A stretch of 39,790 nt of DNA, taken from Chara braunii (taxonomy: Eukaryota; Streptophyta; Charophyceae; Charales; Characeae). The stretch lies in contig BFEA01000453.1 of the NCBI GenBank assembly GCA_003427395.1, positions 78,599-118,388 on the forward strand. Direction: 5' to 3'. Position numbers and translations under genes: made by a program. Positions within the stretch are counted from its first letter, which is position 1; each line of letters starts with the position of its first letter. Under the pieces are notes generated by a model that did not search any database, was not told the DNA's origin, and saw only the letters and a program-made list of their open reading frames with translations. Shown in pieces: positions 9,401-20,497 of the stretch.

Positions 9401-10434
9401 ACCCTGCGTGTAATCGAAGGAGGAGAAGGGTGACTTTGAGGTTTTAGGGGAAGGCGAATCTAATGGTACTGTTAGCTTTGCAATAAAGTTAGTAGGACTA
9501 GAGTTAGTAAAGATAGGAGGTGCCAGAGATGGGCGCTGTAGAGGTGAAGGGGCTCAACAGCGGAGGAAAAGAGAGATCAAGCTTACCTGTGTCATTGTTT
9601 GAAGACCATCTGTAGCAGTTGAATGGCAGGCTGCGAAGTTTTATCCCTTTCTTTCTTACAAATATTTCGAGAACAGCATGTTGACTGCCCATTCATTGAG
9701 CCAACATTCAGTAAGCTGCTTCAGTGAGTTGCTGTCGGTGGAGCCGTGTGAACTACGGTTTGCGAAATATTGTTGTGTGCTGATGCACCTGCCATTTTTG
9801 TTGCTGGCACTAATTTGAGAACTGCAGGGCTGCTGCTAAACTATATTGCGGTACCTGCGTACTGCCGCTGACCGCTGTAGGCTGCGACTAGCGACTACAG
9901 GCTGCATGCTACGGACCGTGTGCCTTGTGCAAGGCTTGCTGACTTCCAGGCTATGAGATGCCGAGATAGCATGTGCTCCTTGCTTTGGTACTATGATGAT
10001 GGGGTCCCGGTGCTAAGAAACTCGGGCTTGCAGCAGAGGGCAGTCGGCGTGCTAGAGGTTAACAAACTGCCGCAGACTGCGGCACGTAGCAAATTGTTGC
10101 TAATATGGCGAGTGGGGTGACAACGGTTACCTTGGAGTATCACTGCTGATCAGACTACAGGTAGATTACCGCTGCAATTTGGAGGAAGACAGGGAGTGCG
10201 GCAGGGGTTATTGTCGCAAATTCGGAGTTCATCAGAGCAGTTGATTTTGGTGTTTGGCTTTGGAGTTTGAACAAGTTGCGACGCATTCTGGCCGCCATTG
10301 CGGGGCCCTCAGGCGCATCCAGATTTCAAGACCCTCTTTTGCGAGACTGAGAGCATCATTCTTGGATCTGAGAGTCTCACAATTTTCTCATTCTATCCTT
10401 CTCACTCTAAGTCTAGTCTGTTGGTTTTAAGGGG

Positions 10435-10555
10435 AAGGCGGCAGGCGGGATTGCAACCCGTAAGTCCGCGTCAAGACTCTGTGCGGAGTCCACCCACCGA
10501 TTGCGGGAGCTCTGCCGAAACCTAGGCGAGGTTCTGGAGGCAGGGAACCTTCAGG
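10435..10555 (+). repeat. Conserved LTR block, copy M
   Basis: Same block as at 4470-4590 and 23035-23110: GGCGGCAGGCGGGATTGCAA, then GGGAGCTCTGCCGAAACC and the AACCT/AGGTT dyad. It ends CAGGTAAAT, a splice-donor-like sequence. Confidence 0.7.
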
Positions 10556-10807
10556 TAAATCATCTTCATCCGTACAGCCTACTACTACCCATGTTTGCCT
10601 ATCTCCCTGCAGTATGATTGTTGTATGCATGCGTTTGTCCCTATGGTTTTTTACTTTCTCTTCAGGACTAATCAGACTAACTGGAAAGAATGTGTGAGAG
10701 TGAAGCCTAAGTTTCTACTTTTGTTCTGATTGAAAGCAGATTAAGGATGAATTGGGGGAAGGTGGGAGGAAGGTAGACTGCATGCGTTTGACCGGGTCAA
10801 CCAAAGC

Positions 10808-11404
10808 CTGAGCATTGTTTTCATGGTGAATGGCTCAGCGCTGTGTTTTATTTGACTGTTTTCTGAAGGACCAGGCATTGTTTCCAAGGTGAATGGCCTG
10901 GTTGCTGTGTTTATTTAGTTATTTTTTGGGGAACCAGGCATTGTTTCCATGGTGAATGGTCTGGTTGCTCTAGTCAACTCTGGGGGTTTGCCTGATTGAA
11001 GGAGTTTAAGTTCTTGTTTATTATGAGGGAGGATTTCTGGTCTAAGGCTAAGCATTGTTTCCATGGTGAATGNTTTAGCNTGAAAACCACACACATAAGT
11101 TAAACTGAGTATAAAGGGAAAGTATTTTATGTATATTTGCATGTGAACTNGCAGNTGGGNATTNTTTCTACTGTGAATGGTCCAGCGTTAAGCCATATCA
11201 TTAAGAAGGGAAAAAGGGAAATACAAAGTATAAATGGAAATAGTTTGGGCAAGCTGAACATTGTTTCTACTGTGAATGGTTCAGTCCCCTGCCCATATTC
11301 ACTTTTTCTTTTGAAAACAAAGTCAGAAAGAAGTAGTTGTGCAACATGTTCGTGTATACCACAAAGACAAGCTGGGCATTGTTTCCATGGCGAATGGTCC
11401 AGCT
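10808..11404 (+). repeat. Type-II hairpin array, seven units, copy M
   Basis: Seven inverted repeats share a constant CATT / 12-nt loop / AATG core (loop mostly GTTTCCATGGTG or GTTTCTACTGTG) with variable outer arms. Arms: CTGAG with CTCAG (10808-10838), CCAGG with CCTGG (10871-10901), AACCAGG with TCTGGTT (10932-10966), CTAAG with NTTTAG (11048-11078), an N-containing unit (about 11151-11185), CTGAA with TTCAG (11254-11284), and AGCTGGG with TCCAGCT (11370-11404). Arms change between units yet remain complementary. Mismatches are G-T. A G (or N) is bulged between the core and the outer stem on the 3' side. Confidence 0.88.
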
Positions 11405-11698
11405 CTATGTCTTATGTAAGATGGGTATAAGGATTCAAGAACTTGAAGATTCATGAACTATCTATATGNAATAAACTTGGGGTAGTGAGAGTACTTACAT
11501 CGGTGGTTTGGTTTGCATGNGACTGGATAGGATGACTAGTTTGTTTGAGTTTCATTACTATAGGTAGTTGCTGTAGTTGCTCGCCACGTGCTAGAGCCAT
11601 AGAAGTTAGTGTCAATTCCTGCATTTTTCTGTAAATAACGTTTTTTTACTTAGGTCAATTCCTGCATTTTCTGAGATCTTTTCTTATTATTGGCTTTG

Positions 11699-12810
11699 TA
11701 TAAATATTGGCAAGCTACTTTTCCTACGGGAAGCGCTGCCGAAATTTCTACAAATCCAAGGAGTTAATCAACTTTTGACTTATCAGAGTTCAGCTTGTCT
11801 TTTCCATATATGGATTAGTATAAATCTGGAAAGTCTCATTTTCTAGAGGGAGTGCTGCCCAAATTTTTACTAATTCAGGGAGATAGATAAAAATTGGACT
11901 TTGAGAAATCAAAGTTATTCTCAAAATTTCGAACTTAGCCTTGTATAAATTTTAGAATAACACTTTTCTAGAGGCAGTGCTGCCGAAATTTCTGCAAAAT
12001 TAAGGAGTTAGTTAAATTCAGTCTAAAAGTTGAGCTCGAGCTATTGTTCGAGTTCGTATCTGACTTAGTATAAATCTGGGAAGTCTTCCTTTCTAAAGGG
12101 AGTGCTGCCTTAATGTTTACTAATTCAGAGAGTTAGACAGAATTTGACTTCCCAGAGTTAGGGATTAATTTTGCTTTCATATCTGACTTAGTATAAATCT
12201 GGGAAGTCTCCCTTTCTAAAGGGAGTGCTGCCTTAATGTTTACTAATTCAGAGAGTTAGACAGAATTTGACTTCCCAGAGTTAGGGATTAATTTTGCTTT
12301 CATATCTGACTTAGTATAAATCTGGGAAGTCTNCCTTTCTAAAGGGAGTGCTGCCNNAATNTNTACTAATTCAGAGAGTTAGACAGNATTTGANTTNCCA
12401 GAGTTAGNGATTAATTNTGCTTTCATATCTGACTTAGTATAAATCTGGGAAGTCTCCCTTTCTAAAGGGAGTGCTGCCCAAATTTCTACTAATTCAGAGA
12501 GTTAGACAGGATTTGATTTTTCAGAGTTAGAGATTAATTCTGCTTTCATATCTGACTTAGTATAAATCTGGGAAGTCTCCCTTTCTACAGGGAGTGCTGC
12601 CCAAATTTTTACTAATTCAGAGAGTTAGACAGGATTTGATTTTCCAAGAGTTAGAGATTATTTCTTCTCCCACATGTGGGCTTATATAAATTATGAAAAG
12701 ACACTTTTCCTATGGGAAGCGCTGCCAAAATTTTCTTAGTCTAGAGGAGATAGATTATATTTTGACAGATGATTCAGGCGATCCGCCCAGAATAGGGGGG
12801 ACTTGTAGTT
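11699..12810 (+). repeat. Nine tandem ~123 bp units, copy M
   Basis: TATAAA landmarks at 11699, 11819, 11944, 12069, 12192, 12315, 12438, 12561 and 12685. Five successive spacings from 12069 are 123 bases (the last 124). Each unit carries a dyad, in the young units CTCCCTTTCTAAAGGGAG (8-bp arms, 2-base loop), then TGCTGCC, an AT-rich stretch, TTCAGAGAGTTAGACAG and a TTTGACTT box. Units 4-8 are nearly identical, showing recent local amplification. Outer units are older. Ns cluster in the unit at 12315-12430. Confidence 0.92.
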
Positions 12811-14548
12811 GGTCTACCTTCAGCTTAAGCACTGACTTAAAAGTAGACTTAGGTTTAGCTTATAAGAAAGTTTTGAGTGAGGATGTATTATGGAGTTGTA
12901 TTCTCCATACACTTATGATCTTAGCTTGGGGATTGGTCTGCCGTGTGTTACAGGTCTTTTTGATCTTTTGATCCAAGTTCAGGGCTAGATCCAGCTTGAT
13001 CCCTTGAGGATCACTTACTGTTATCACTGATAACAGGTCCGTTGCCGATTCGTCGGTCTACGACTCAATTTCAACTTTCCCTCTACACTCAACTTAAAAG
13101 GCTTTAGCCCTGGTGATTTCGTTGTTTTATTAAGGTTTTCACCCGGACTTTTTTTGAATGGCCATTTGACAAAGGTGCTGAGTATTTAATTAAGGTTGGT
13201 TTGACAAGAGGTTTTGGGGTTTGCATGGCTAAAGCAAAGGGGTATGAATGTCGAAGGTGGTTGGGGTTGACTCCGTGTAGTGTGTGGGCTGTTGATTTGG
13301 TTTGTTGATGTGATGGCAGGTATGTGTTGTGAATCAGATTCCGGATTTGGTTGCCTGCGATCACACTTATACGTATTATCATGAGAGACCCCAGTGAGAC
13401 CATTAAAAAAAAGAATGATCGTCACATATTTAACTCTTATATATGTATGCATGGGTATACTTGGGATGAATGTTTGCGTGGGTTGAAGAGCCCCCACATT
13501 GGAGCCCACTCAGAAGCTGAGACTGAGGGACTTAGGGGAGGTCTCTCCTTTTATTCTTGTCTCCTACTTTTTGATGATTTTCTTAGTCGGACGTTTGGTC
13601 CTGGGCCGGGATTCGAGGTCCTTGTACATGACATCCCAAGCCCTAGGCTCTGCAGGGGAAGGATTTTCCCTCGCGAAGAGCCTATTTGATTTGCCTACCA
13701 TGACACTTAGGTCGAGAGCCTGAGGTGCCTCGGCGGCTGCACGACTATTCCTTCAGCCGTGCAATGTCGTGAAGGGTTAGGCCCTCACGACACTTCAAGT
13801 CTGACACTTGAGTGTCATAAGCGGTACTCGAATCTACGAGGGACCGCTTGATTATGGGCACTACATAGTACGTCATCGTTGCGACTGATTGTGTACTTCT
13901 GCATTGCAAGTCGATATGAATATGCGCTGCGTCCGCGCGGTTTTATACTAAGGTCAGTGCGCGACGCTTATCCGATTTCCGCATTGGAAAGTTATGGGTT
14001 GGCTACCGAAGGGCTAGGAGCTTTGTCGCGTTGTTGGTATTGTGTTGTTTTGTACATATATTGTTTTATGTGTATGAGTGTTCGTAAAGTGGAGTGCGCG
14101 TGGTGTGTGGGATGCGTCCTAGTCGACCGACGATGAGTCGCGCTTGGGACCTCAGCCCCCCCAAGATGTCGGTTCGCNTGCGGGTCCGATAGAGGCGTAT
14201 TACCGCGCGTACCCCCTATGCTACAGCGAACGAGAAACGCCCTCGGCTGGTCCACCTCTGCGATTGCAACTGATTAGCTTTCGTACTGTGGACTGGTAGC
14301 TCGGTGGGAATACGCCCACCGAAGGGAGGTGACAGCTTCCGTAAGGTGTAGGTAAGTCGTGCCTCTCGTAGGCCCTATCCTGTCGTAGGGGCTCGCGAGA
14401 GGTATGGCTGGCGCACCCGGCCGGAGCGGCTTGTGGAAGCTCCATGTATATAGCGACGAAGGGTTCTAAAAACCAATTCCTGCGTGACGCGGCCGGGAGG
14501 GTCCCGCGCTGCCCCCGTGCGGTGCCGGACTGATGCGCCCGACACCGC

Positions 14549-14574
14549 CTTGCGAGGGACCGATGCGCTCGACA
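14549..14574 (+). repeat. Last 26 bases of 5' LTR A
   Basis: CTTGCGAGGGACCGATGCGC then TCGACA matches the end of copy B (26534-26559) apart from one base. It directly continues the LTR sequence interrupted at 7214. The two bases GG separate it from the PBS. Confidence 0.88.
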
Positions 14575-14576
14575 GG

Positions 14577-14594
14577 TGGCGCCGTTGCCAGGGA
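14577..14594 (+). promoter_or_regulatory. Primer-binding site of the outer LTR element
   Basis: TGGCGCCGTTGCCAGGGA lies two bases after the CGACA end of the 5' LTR. TGGCGCCGTTGCC-GGGG is the familiar PBS-region signature of plant Ty3/gypsy elements, primed by tRNA-Asp type ends. Here one G of the usual GGGGA is A. It fixes the orientation of the element as + and marks the start of the internal region. Confidence 0.88.
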
Positions 14595-17118
14595 TAACGG
14601 TTCCCTACTGTTGTCCCTGGTGGAACGACATTCGGGTTTGGTGATTTGAGGACTAGGCAAAATAAGAAGTTTTCTTTTGACTTATATGATTGATTGCTTG
14701 ATATCTGGGCTATAATTTAGAGTGTCCTAAGATTGTAAGGTCCTTAGAGATCGAGCCCATATTAAAGGAAGGTTGATGATTCGGTGAAAACAACAATTTT
14801 TATTTTATTAGAGTGACATCATGATGAAACGATAATGGTTGATTGATGACGGTATCTGATTAAGCGAGAGTGAAGATAAGTGTATAATGAACTCACTTGT
14901 ATACCGTAACAATCATATGATGAACTTTAGTACCAGCTAAGGTATTGGGCAATGCTATGCGTACTAGACGCTATTGGGATAGATTTGGTACCCATATTGA
15001 AGTTGTTCTGTGTACCTAAATAGTTGAAGAAGAACTTTGGGTACATGACATAGCCACTAGAGTGACTTGAGTTTTCACAGCAGGATCAGAATATACTTGA
15101 GAAAGAGGAAACCATATCAAAGGCTAGAGCTTAATCCTTTAGCATTGACATGCCCTTTTATATGTTGAGTTTCGAAAAAGGTTGGAGCGTATCGACTATG
15201 GGAGTTTAGCCTTCCTGATGTTATACCACTGGTTTGAGAGCGATAAGCATTCTGACTATGCACTCACGTACCTTAAGTAGTATGCTGGCAATTGGAATCG
15301 AAACGTTTTTTGACCTTGATAATTGACGAATCTGGTGATGCTTTGCATATCTAATGCGGCTTAGGTTGCATGCGGCGGCATCAACATTATGAATGCGGTT
15401 ATTGCTGAAGTAAACCTCGTTAACAACTTTTAAAGCGTCAAGGCTAGTTGACTCATTACGTGATTATTGTGTTAATCCTGCCTTGGGAGGTAGTTAAGTT
15501 AAACTGGGGCGTTTCCCTTTTAGACTAGTCAAATAGAGTCTCACTTTAGAGAAGGCTCCTTGTACGTGAGAGATATGGATAAAGGGGTGACTGATGAGTG
15601 CAAAGTGAGGGGTTTAATTGCATAAGTCTTTCCTTGAGCTCAAATTGAGTTGTGGTATGATAGGTGTTGCGATGAGTATTAAACCCTGAGCCTTCGATGC
15701 TATCAGTTGGCGATGGGCTGAGTCACTAAGGGATTATCTAACTGTAACTACCAATGGGGTAGCAGAGTGGCTAATCCGATGAGTGGCCTATGCGTTAAGT
15801 ATATGTGATATATATATATTTATTTTTATGACGGTTTCATTTGGTTGTCTCTATATATGCGCTTTTTATAGTCTTTTGTATAATGCCTGATTGAGGATGT
15901 ATATATCGATTGCCTTCCAAGAGGATATATACTCTGCATGAAACTCACATCTGGCATGGGATCAGAGGTGAATGGGATGACTCACTTCTGTGGAAGGTGG
16001 TTCTTCCTAAGAAGAGTTAGTCAGTGCGTATGATTTGTCCTTAGTGAAAATTCATTCTTGAATCGTTATGAAGCTTAAGGAAGCAGTTATCCGTCTCAAG
16101 AACGATAGTGAGACTCACACCGAAATTATGTTCCTGGTCCATTAGTGGGGTGTTGTTACTTTTTCTATGATAGGAGAGTTACTACATTATCTGTTGAGAG
16201 AAGAGGAAGGGGCTTGTTACCTTGTCGAAACTATGATGGCCAAGTGAAACGACTACTGCTTACTGAGAGCGGTTCTGGAGTAGGGACCTAGTATCGTCTC
16301 ACATAAAGCGGGGCCACCATATTTCTAAGGGTGCGGATTCACTGTTCGTTGTCTTGATAGGTATGAATGGGGTTGTCCACCTGGCCATGATTAGGTTCGG
16401 TGAGGTGCAAGCACTGAAATCGGAGAGGGTTGTGGTGAGGCTTGATCTTTAGAGTGGGGCTTAGGAGTCAAGATGTTATCTCATAAGGATTACACCGTCC
16501 CTCTGTATTATATGCTTCGCTTAAGAGTTGAAGAGGATAACAATTGTATCATGTTATTTACTCATTGTTAGTCTTATTTTTGCCTTATAGAATTAGGAAT
16601 ACATTGTTGAGAATTATCTTGTTATATGACTGATATTTGAGTTGACTTCACGTTGGTTGTTTCTAAAGCATACCGTGTTCTCCAACGACAACCCTAGCAA
16701 AATAATTTGTGTTTATCAGACAGTGCATTATTGTTGTGAATATATGCTACCTATCATGGGCTGTACGACATTTTGGATTCACGTTTGGAGTATCCACATA
16801 TGTGGTATATATATATATATATATATAGTATCATTCCTTGGTAGTAGAAGTGATATTTGGCTAATGCCTGAGTTATGATGTGGGGGCTTTACCAGTGAAT
16901 ATTTGTATTTTATTTTAGGCGGATATTTGTTTTAAAAAAGTTTATTCGGTATCGCCGTTGTTTTGAATAGGTTCTTATTTACACTCTCATAATGAGTGTC
17001 GGGGTAATTTTAGTTGGATATATTTTTTAATTGACTTAGTTACGTGACTTCTTTTGAGTCACGGCCTTAAGACCGCTCATTGTTTGTTCAACACGTGAAG
17101 GGGGCGAGGGAGCTCGAG
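14595..17118 (+). other. Leader region of the LTR element, no coding signal
   Basis: About 2.5 kb of AT-rich sequence between PBS and gag relic. I see no open frame of note, no RNA gene and no strong repeat except AT microsatellites near 15809-15822 and 16807-16828. A motif TTTGGTGATTTGAGG near 14636 recurs near 18626 downstream of gag, which may be chance or an old duplication. Confidence 0.6.
16807..16828. repeat. (AT)n microsatellite
   Basis: About eleven TA/AT dinucleotides following TGTGG. Embedded in the non-coding leader of the LTR element. Confidence 0.9.
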
Positions 17119-18069
17119 ATGGACGGGTCTCAAAGGAAAATTGGGGTCGAGGAACTCGACTATCTGCTGAGTCTGCAAGATTGGGAGTGAGACAACCTAC
17201 CCAAGGTTGAGATCGATTTCTTTAAGGGTTATCATGTTTCCAACTAACTTGATAAGTTTGGGCAGATAGCGTCTCACTGCGAATGGAATGAGGAGCAGAT
17301 GTTAAAGGAGGTTATAAAATATATTCATAGAGGCTTGAAGGAGGAAGTCAGGGAGTTTATTAGAAGAGAAGGGTCATCATGGAGGAAGTCCTATAATGAC
17401 ATGTGGGATAAATACGGACTTGGTGAGGAACAATTGACCAAAGACGATCTTGAGAAGATAGATCGGTATAATTATGTGTTCGTAGGGCACTTCCTGGCGG
17501 AATATGAACGTGCTTCTTGCAAGGTATGGGCGTTGTCTGAAAATGACAAGTGTTTTGCATTCCTTATGAACTGGATGGATGCAGAGCAACGAGATTTGAT
17601 TCGTGGGACCGAAGGAAGACTTATATGGGACAAATACGAAAACAATTGTAGAACTTGAATGCGATTTTGATCAACACCTCTGTCATACCCTACGGGAAGC
17701 AAGAAAAAAAAAGGGGGCGCAATATTATGAGAAGAGTGAGCTTGGAAAAAAAACAAATGACTTTGCAGCAGGCACCTATGACCGTATGAAAGATGGATTC
17801 AGAAGGGCGCTAAGATCATCAAGCGAAATCATAGATGGACTAAAGAAAATAAAAATGAGCCTTATGCTGAGAGAAATGAAGTGCATACTAGAGTGAGGAA
17901 TGTTGTCATTCATACTTGTGAACGAACGATTGATGACCCAAATAAGCAGGGAATAGAGGAGCGAAGAGTTCAGGAAGAAGTTGGTATAACCCCACCGCAC
18001 GCTGCATCTGATCTTAAGAAGGAGTGTGATGACAATGATACATCGTCAACTGTAAGTCGGACAGGATGA
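17119..18069 (+). pseudogene. gag: Decayed retrotransposon gag
   Basis: Reading starts at ATG 17119 (MDGSQRKIGVEELDYLL). It hits in-frame TGA near 17188 and TAA near 17245, then stays open 17299-17658, changes frame by about 17640, and runs 17603-17896 and 17881-18069 in further frames. The stretch KVEIDFFKGYHVSN, the conserved W-rich helix region (SSWRKSYNDMWDKYG) and EYERASCKVWALSENDKCFA followed by FLMNWMDAEQRDLI have the layout of a Ty3/gypsy Gag capsid (FxG, central W/Y, then 'L(S)xxDKxxxF...LxxxxR'). Gag would form the virus-like particle around the element RNA. Both early stops fit single G-to-A changes from TGG (TGG to TGA; the TAA needs more). Nothing downstream resembles pol. Assignment to gag is by layout, not by a search. 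Confidence 0.7.
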
Positions 18070-18108
18070 AGGAATAAAAAATGGCGAGAACGATGGGCAA
18101 ACATAGTA

Positions 18109-18150
18109 TGTGCTTGTTACGGAAAGACTGCTCATACCCTCGTAGATGTA
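18109..18150 (+). pseudogene. Decayed CCHC zinc knuckle at the end of gag
   Basis: A frame just after gag reads CACYGKTAHTLVDV. It keeps CCHC spacing (C-x2-C-x4-H-x4-C) if Tyr has replaced the second Cys and Val the last. The GKTAH centre is typical of retrotransposon nucleocapsid knuckles. Its position after the capsid-like segment supports the gag call. Confidence 0.6.
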
Positions 18151-20488
18151 AGATGGCAAAGAAAGAAGTTGAAGGGTGAGGCCGTTTGCTTTATTAAGGG
18201 TTTGGTTTCTCCCAATAATTATTTTTGTTTAATTCATAACAAGGGAAAGGTGGAGTAATGTCAGCGGTCTGAAACGACTTAAAAATAAACACTTGAAGTG
18301 TTAAGATGATGCGGAAGGCTCAATTGTCACACTAATTGGCGATTATCTGCTTTTTTTCTTTTTTCTTTTTTTTTTAAGCTGAATCTATAAGTTCTATGAG
18401 ACGTAGGTTTCATCTAGTATATAATCTTGATTTCGAGTGTTATCCACTCTCTAAGCTAACTTTAATTTTGTTGGATACAAGTGGAGGTCTTTAAGTTTTA
18501 TTGTTCGATCATCCATACGTTGACATTCATTCAACTCTTCGATAACGATTGGTAGCATGTATATCAGTCAGTTATGGCCTATATGGTATAATATATTAGG
18601 TTATTTATTTATGATTGAGACTTGGTTTTTGGTGATTTGAGGCTTAAGAGGATTTGAGACTCGAGATAACCCGAATCTCGCTTGGTATGAGTTTTTGATC
18701 TCCTGGGTTGCAGAATCGTGCCTGTTCTGGTTGCCATTAATATTCTCCCCATTGTGGCTTTGTGAGTCTTTTTGTGTTTATTTTAAATCGACATTTGGGA
18801 AAGGAGGAGTTAACAATGTGAAATAAAAGGGTGATGAAAAATGGATTATGTGTGTTCGAACTAAAGAAGGTTCGATGAAGTGAAGAAGTGATTATCAGTG
18901 AACGATTTCAGGGAGATTCGAAGAGTCCAAAAAATTATATTAAGAGAGAGGTTATGCTCGAGGGCGGCCTAAGTGGTTTTATTTCATTTTGACCAATCTT
19001 CAAATGAAAGGTTTTAAAGGTCATATGGACGATCCATCTTTATGTGGGAAGAGGGCTAGGAGATTTTATAGTTGATTCTAATTCAAGTAGGAAGGGATCC
19101 TAATAGATTTTATGGAATGTTCATCCTCGAGAGGGAGGGTGACTTAAATTTATTTTCGTAGAGTAAACATTTTATCCTCGGTCAAATCGGCAACTCCACT
19201 CTGTTGGTTCTCAACTGCCGACGAGAGTGTCATCTGTGGCAGGGAAAACATGTCAAGTTTTAGAGCCCCTGCTTGGCCAGTGGTTGTGAGTCACAGTTGG
19301 TTTTGTGTGTGGCAGAGGGTAAGGAAAAAACCGTTCAGGATCGGCATCCCCGTTTGCGTAGTCACGTAATAGCTGGTACAGGCAACACCGGCGATAGGGA
19401 AACCCGCTGGTTCTAAGTCCTTCACTTGTTATGGGTTGTAAGCGGCTTAGTCTGTGACGATGACTTTCATGATTTGAGACTTCTTGAGATAAATTAAGTT
19501 TTGACTAATGGCCGGTGGGAGTGTCTTCCGCGGCAGAAAAAACCGCCTGATTTTTTTACCCTCCAATCGACTTTAGTTTTGGTTGAAAGTGGCGTTGTCT
19601 ATAAGTGAGGAATCTTGAGAGGTAAGGGCATTGATTTTACTTTAGAGAAATATTATGAGAGTTTGTTCACTGAGAAAGCTTATGGGTAAGATTGACAAAG
19701 TGTGTGATGAAAGTAAAAAACCCTACTTATAAAAGTGAGATTTATGGGCAGAAAGGGTAAATTTTTATTTTTAAGACTTAGTGAATACCCCTTGTCCGCC
19801 TACTTTTATGAAAAACTGAATTAAGTGGTTTACGTATGACAATAATGGCTGTAAGGTTTGGCTTGATGAGGCTCAACCCACAAGATACGTATATGGGAGG
19901 CACAATAAGCTCAACCAACTTAACTTTTAGTTAGTTGCGACAACCCCCACGATGGGGTGATTTTTTGAAGAACAATTTAAAAGGGGTATAACAGTGAGTT
20001 AAGTCTGAATGATCGTTGTGTGAAAGAAACAAGGCTGAATGAGGAGTAAGATCCTGAATTTCAAAACACTATTGAATTTGAGTTTGGTGGTGATATGAGT
20101 GTCCGACACGATCAAATATCGCTCAAAGGAACCGACGACTGTATAAGTCCAAAGTTTGACCATTGGATGATTTCCTGTTTGTGACTGTAGTTGATGGAAG
20201 GTAGTTTTATCCACTTGTTAGAGGTTGGAATGTGTTAGTGCTTAGCCGATTATTCAACTACCATAGATTCCTACTCTGGTTAGGAATGAAATGTGACTTT
20301 TTACCGTTGACATTTTGCCCAGTTGTTCTGAGGAATTAAGATTTCGATTTGATATGAGTTGATGATTGTTTAGTCAGGTTAGCTATGGTTGGAAAGTTAT
20401 TATATACTTCTCCCTAATATTATATGAAATAGTATTTGGTTGAACACCTGATGCGACGAGGACGTCGCTTAATAGGGTCCGGAAATGT
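18151..20488 (+). other. Internal region 3' of gag, no pol detected
   Basis: Where protease, RT, RNase H and integrase would sit, I find no motif such as YxDD, DTG or HHCC, and no open frame above about 70 codons on the sense strand. A T-rich stretch is at 18350-18376. Just before the 3' LTR is a perfect hairpin, GCGACG (20453-20458) with CGTCGC (20463-20468). A good polypurine tract is missing; AGGGTCCGGAAA at about 20474-20485 is the nearest candidate. Confidence 0.65.
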
Positions 20489-20497
20489 TGTCGTACC

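Larger units (their letters stand above)
7215..14544 (+). mobile_element. Nested solo LTR (copy M), 7.33 kb, inserted in LTR A
   Basis: Begins TGTCG with the LTR-start palindrome and ends GCGCCCGACA, flanked by CCGC on both sides. It carries the same landmark order as A and B: conserved block at 10435-10550, seven type-II hairpins (10808-11404), nine ~123 bp units (11699-12810) and the terminal 13815-14544 region. It is clearly more diverged from A and B than they are from each other, and it has a GC-rich 5' third without close counterpart in them. No PBS or internal region of its own is present, so it is a solo LTR left by LTR-LTR recombination. All ambiguous bases (N) of the window fall inside it. 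Confidence 0.85.

Noticed and set aside
10808-11404. CRISPR-like array (constant motif with variable flanks)
   Set aside because: Spacing is irregular, the variable parts are the arms of inverted repeats rather than independent spacers, and the setting is a plant retrotransposon LTR.
7215-14544. M as the 5' LTR of the element whose 3' LTR is B
   Set aside because: A and B are far more alike than M and B. The LTR tail preceding the PBS (14549-14574) joins seamlessly to 7214, and CCGC flanks M. A nested solo LTR explains all of this.
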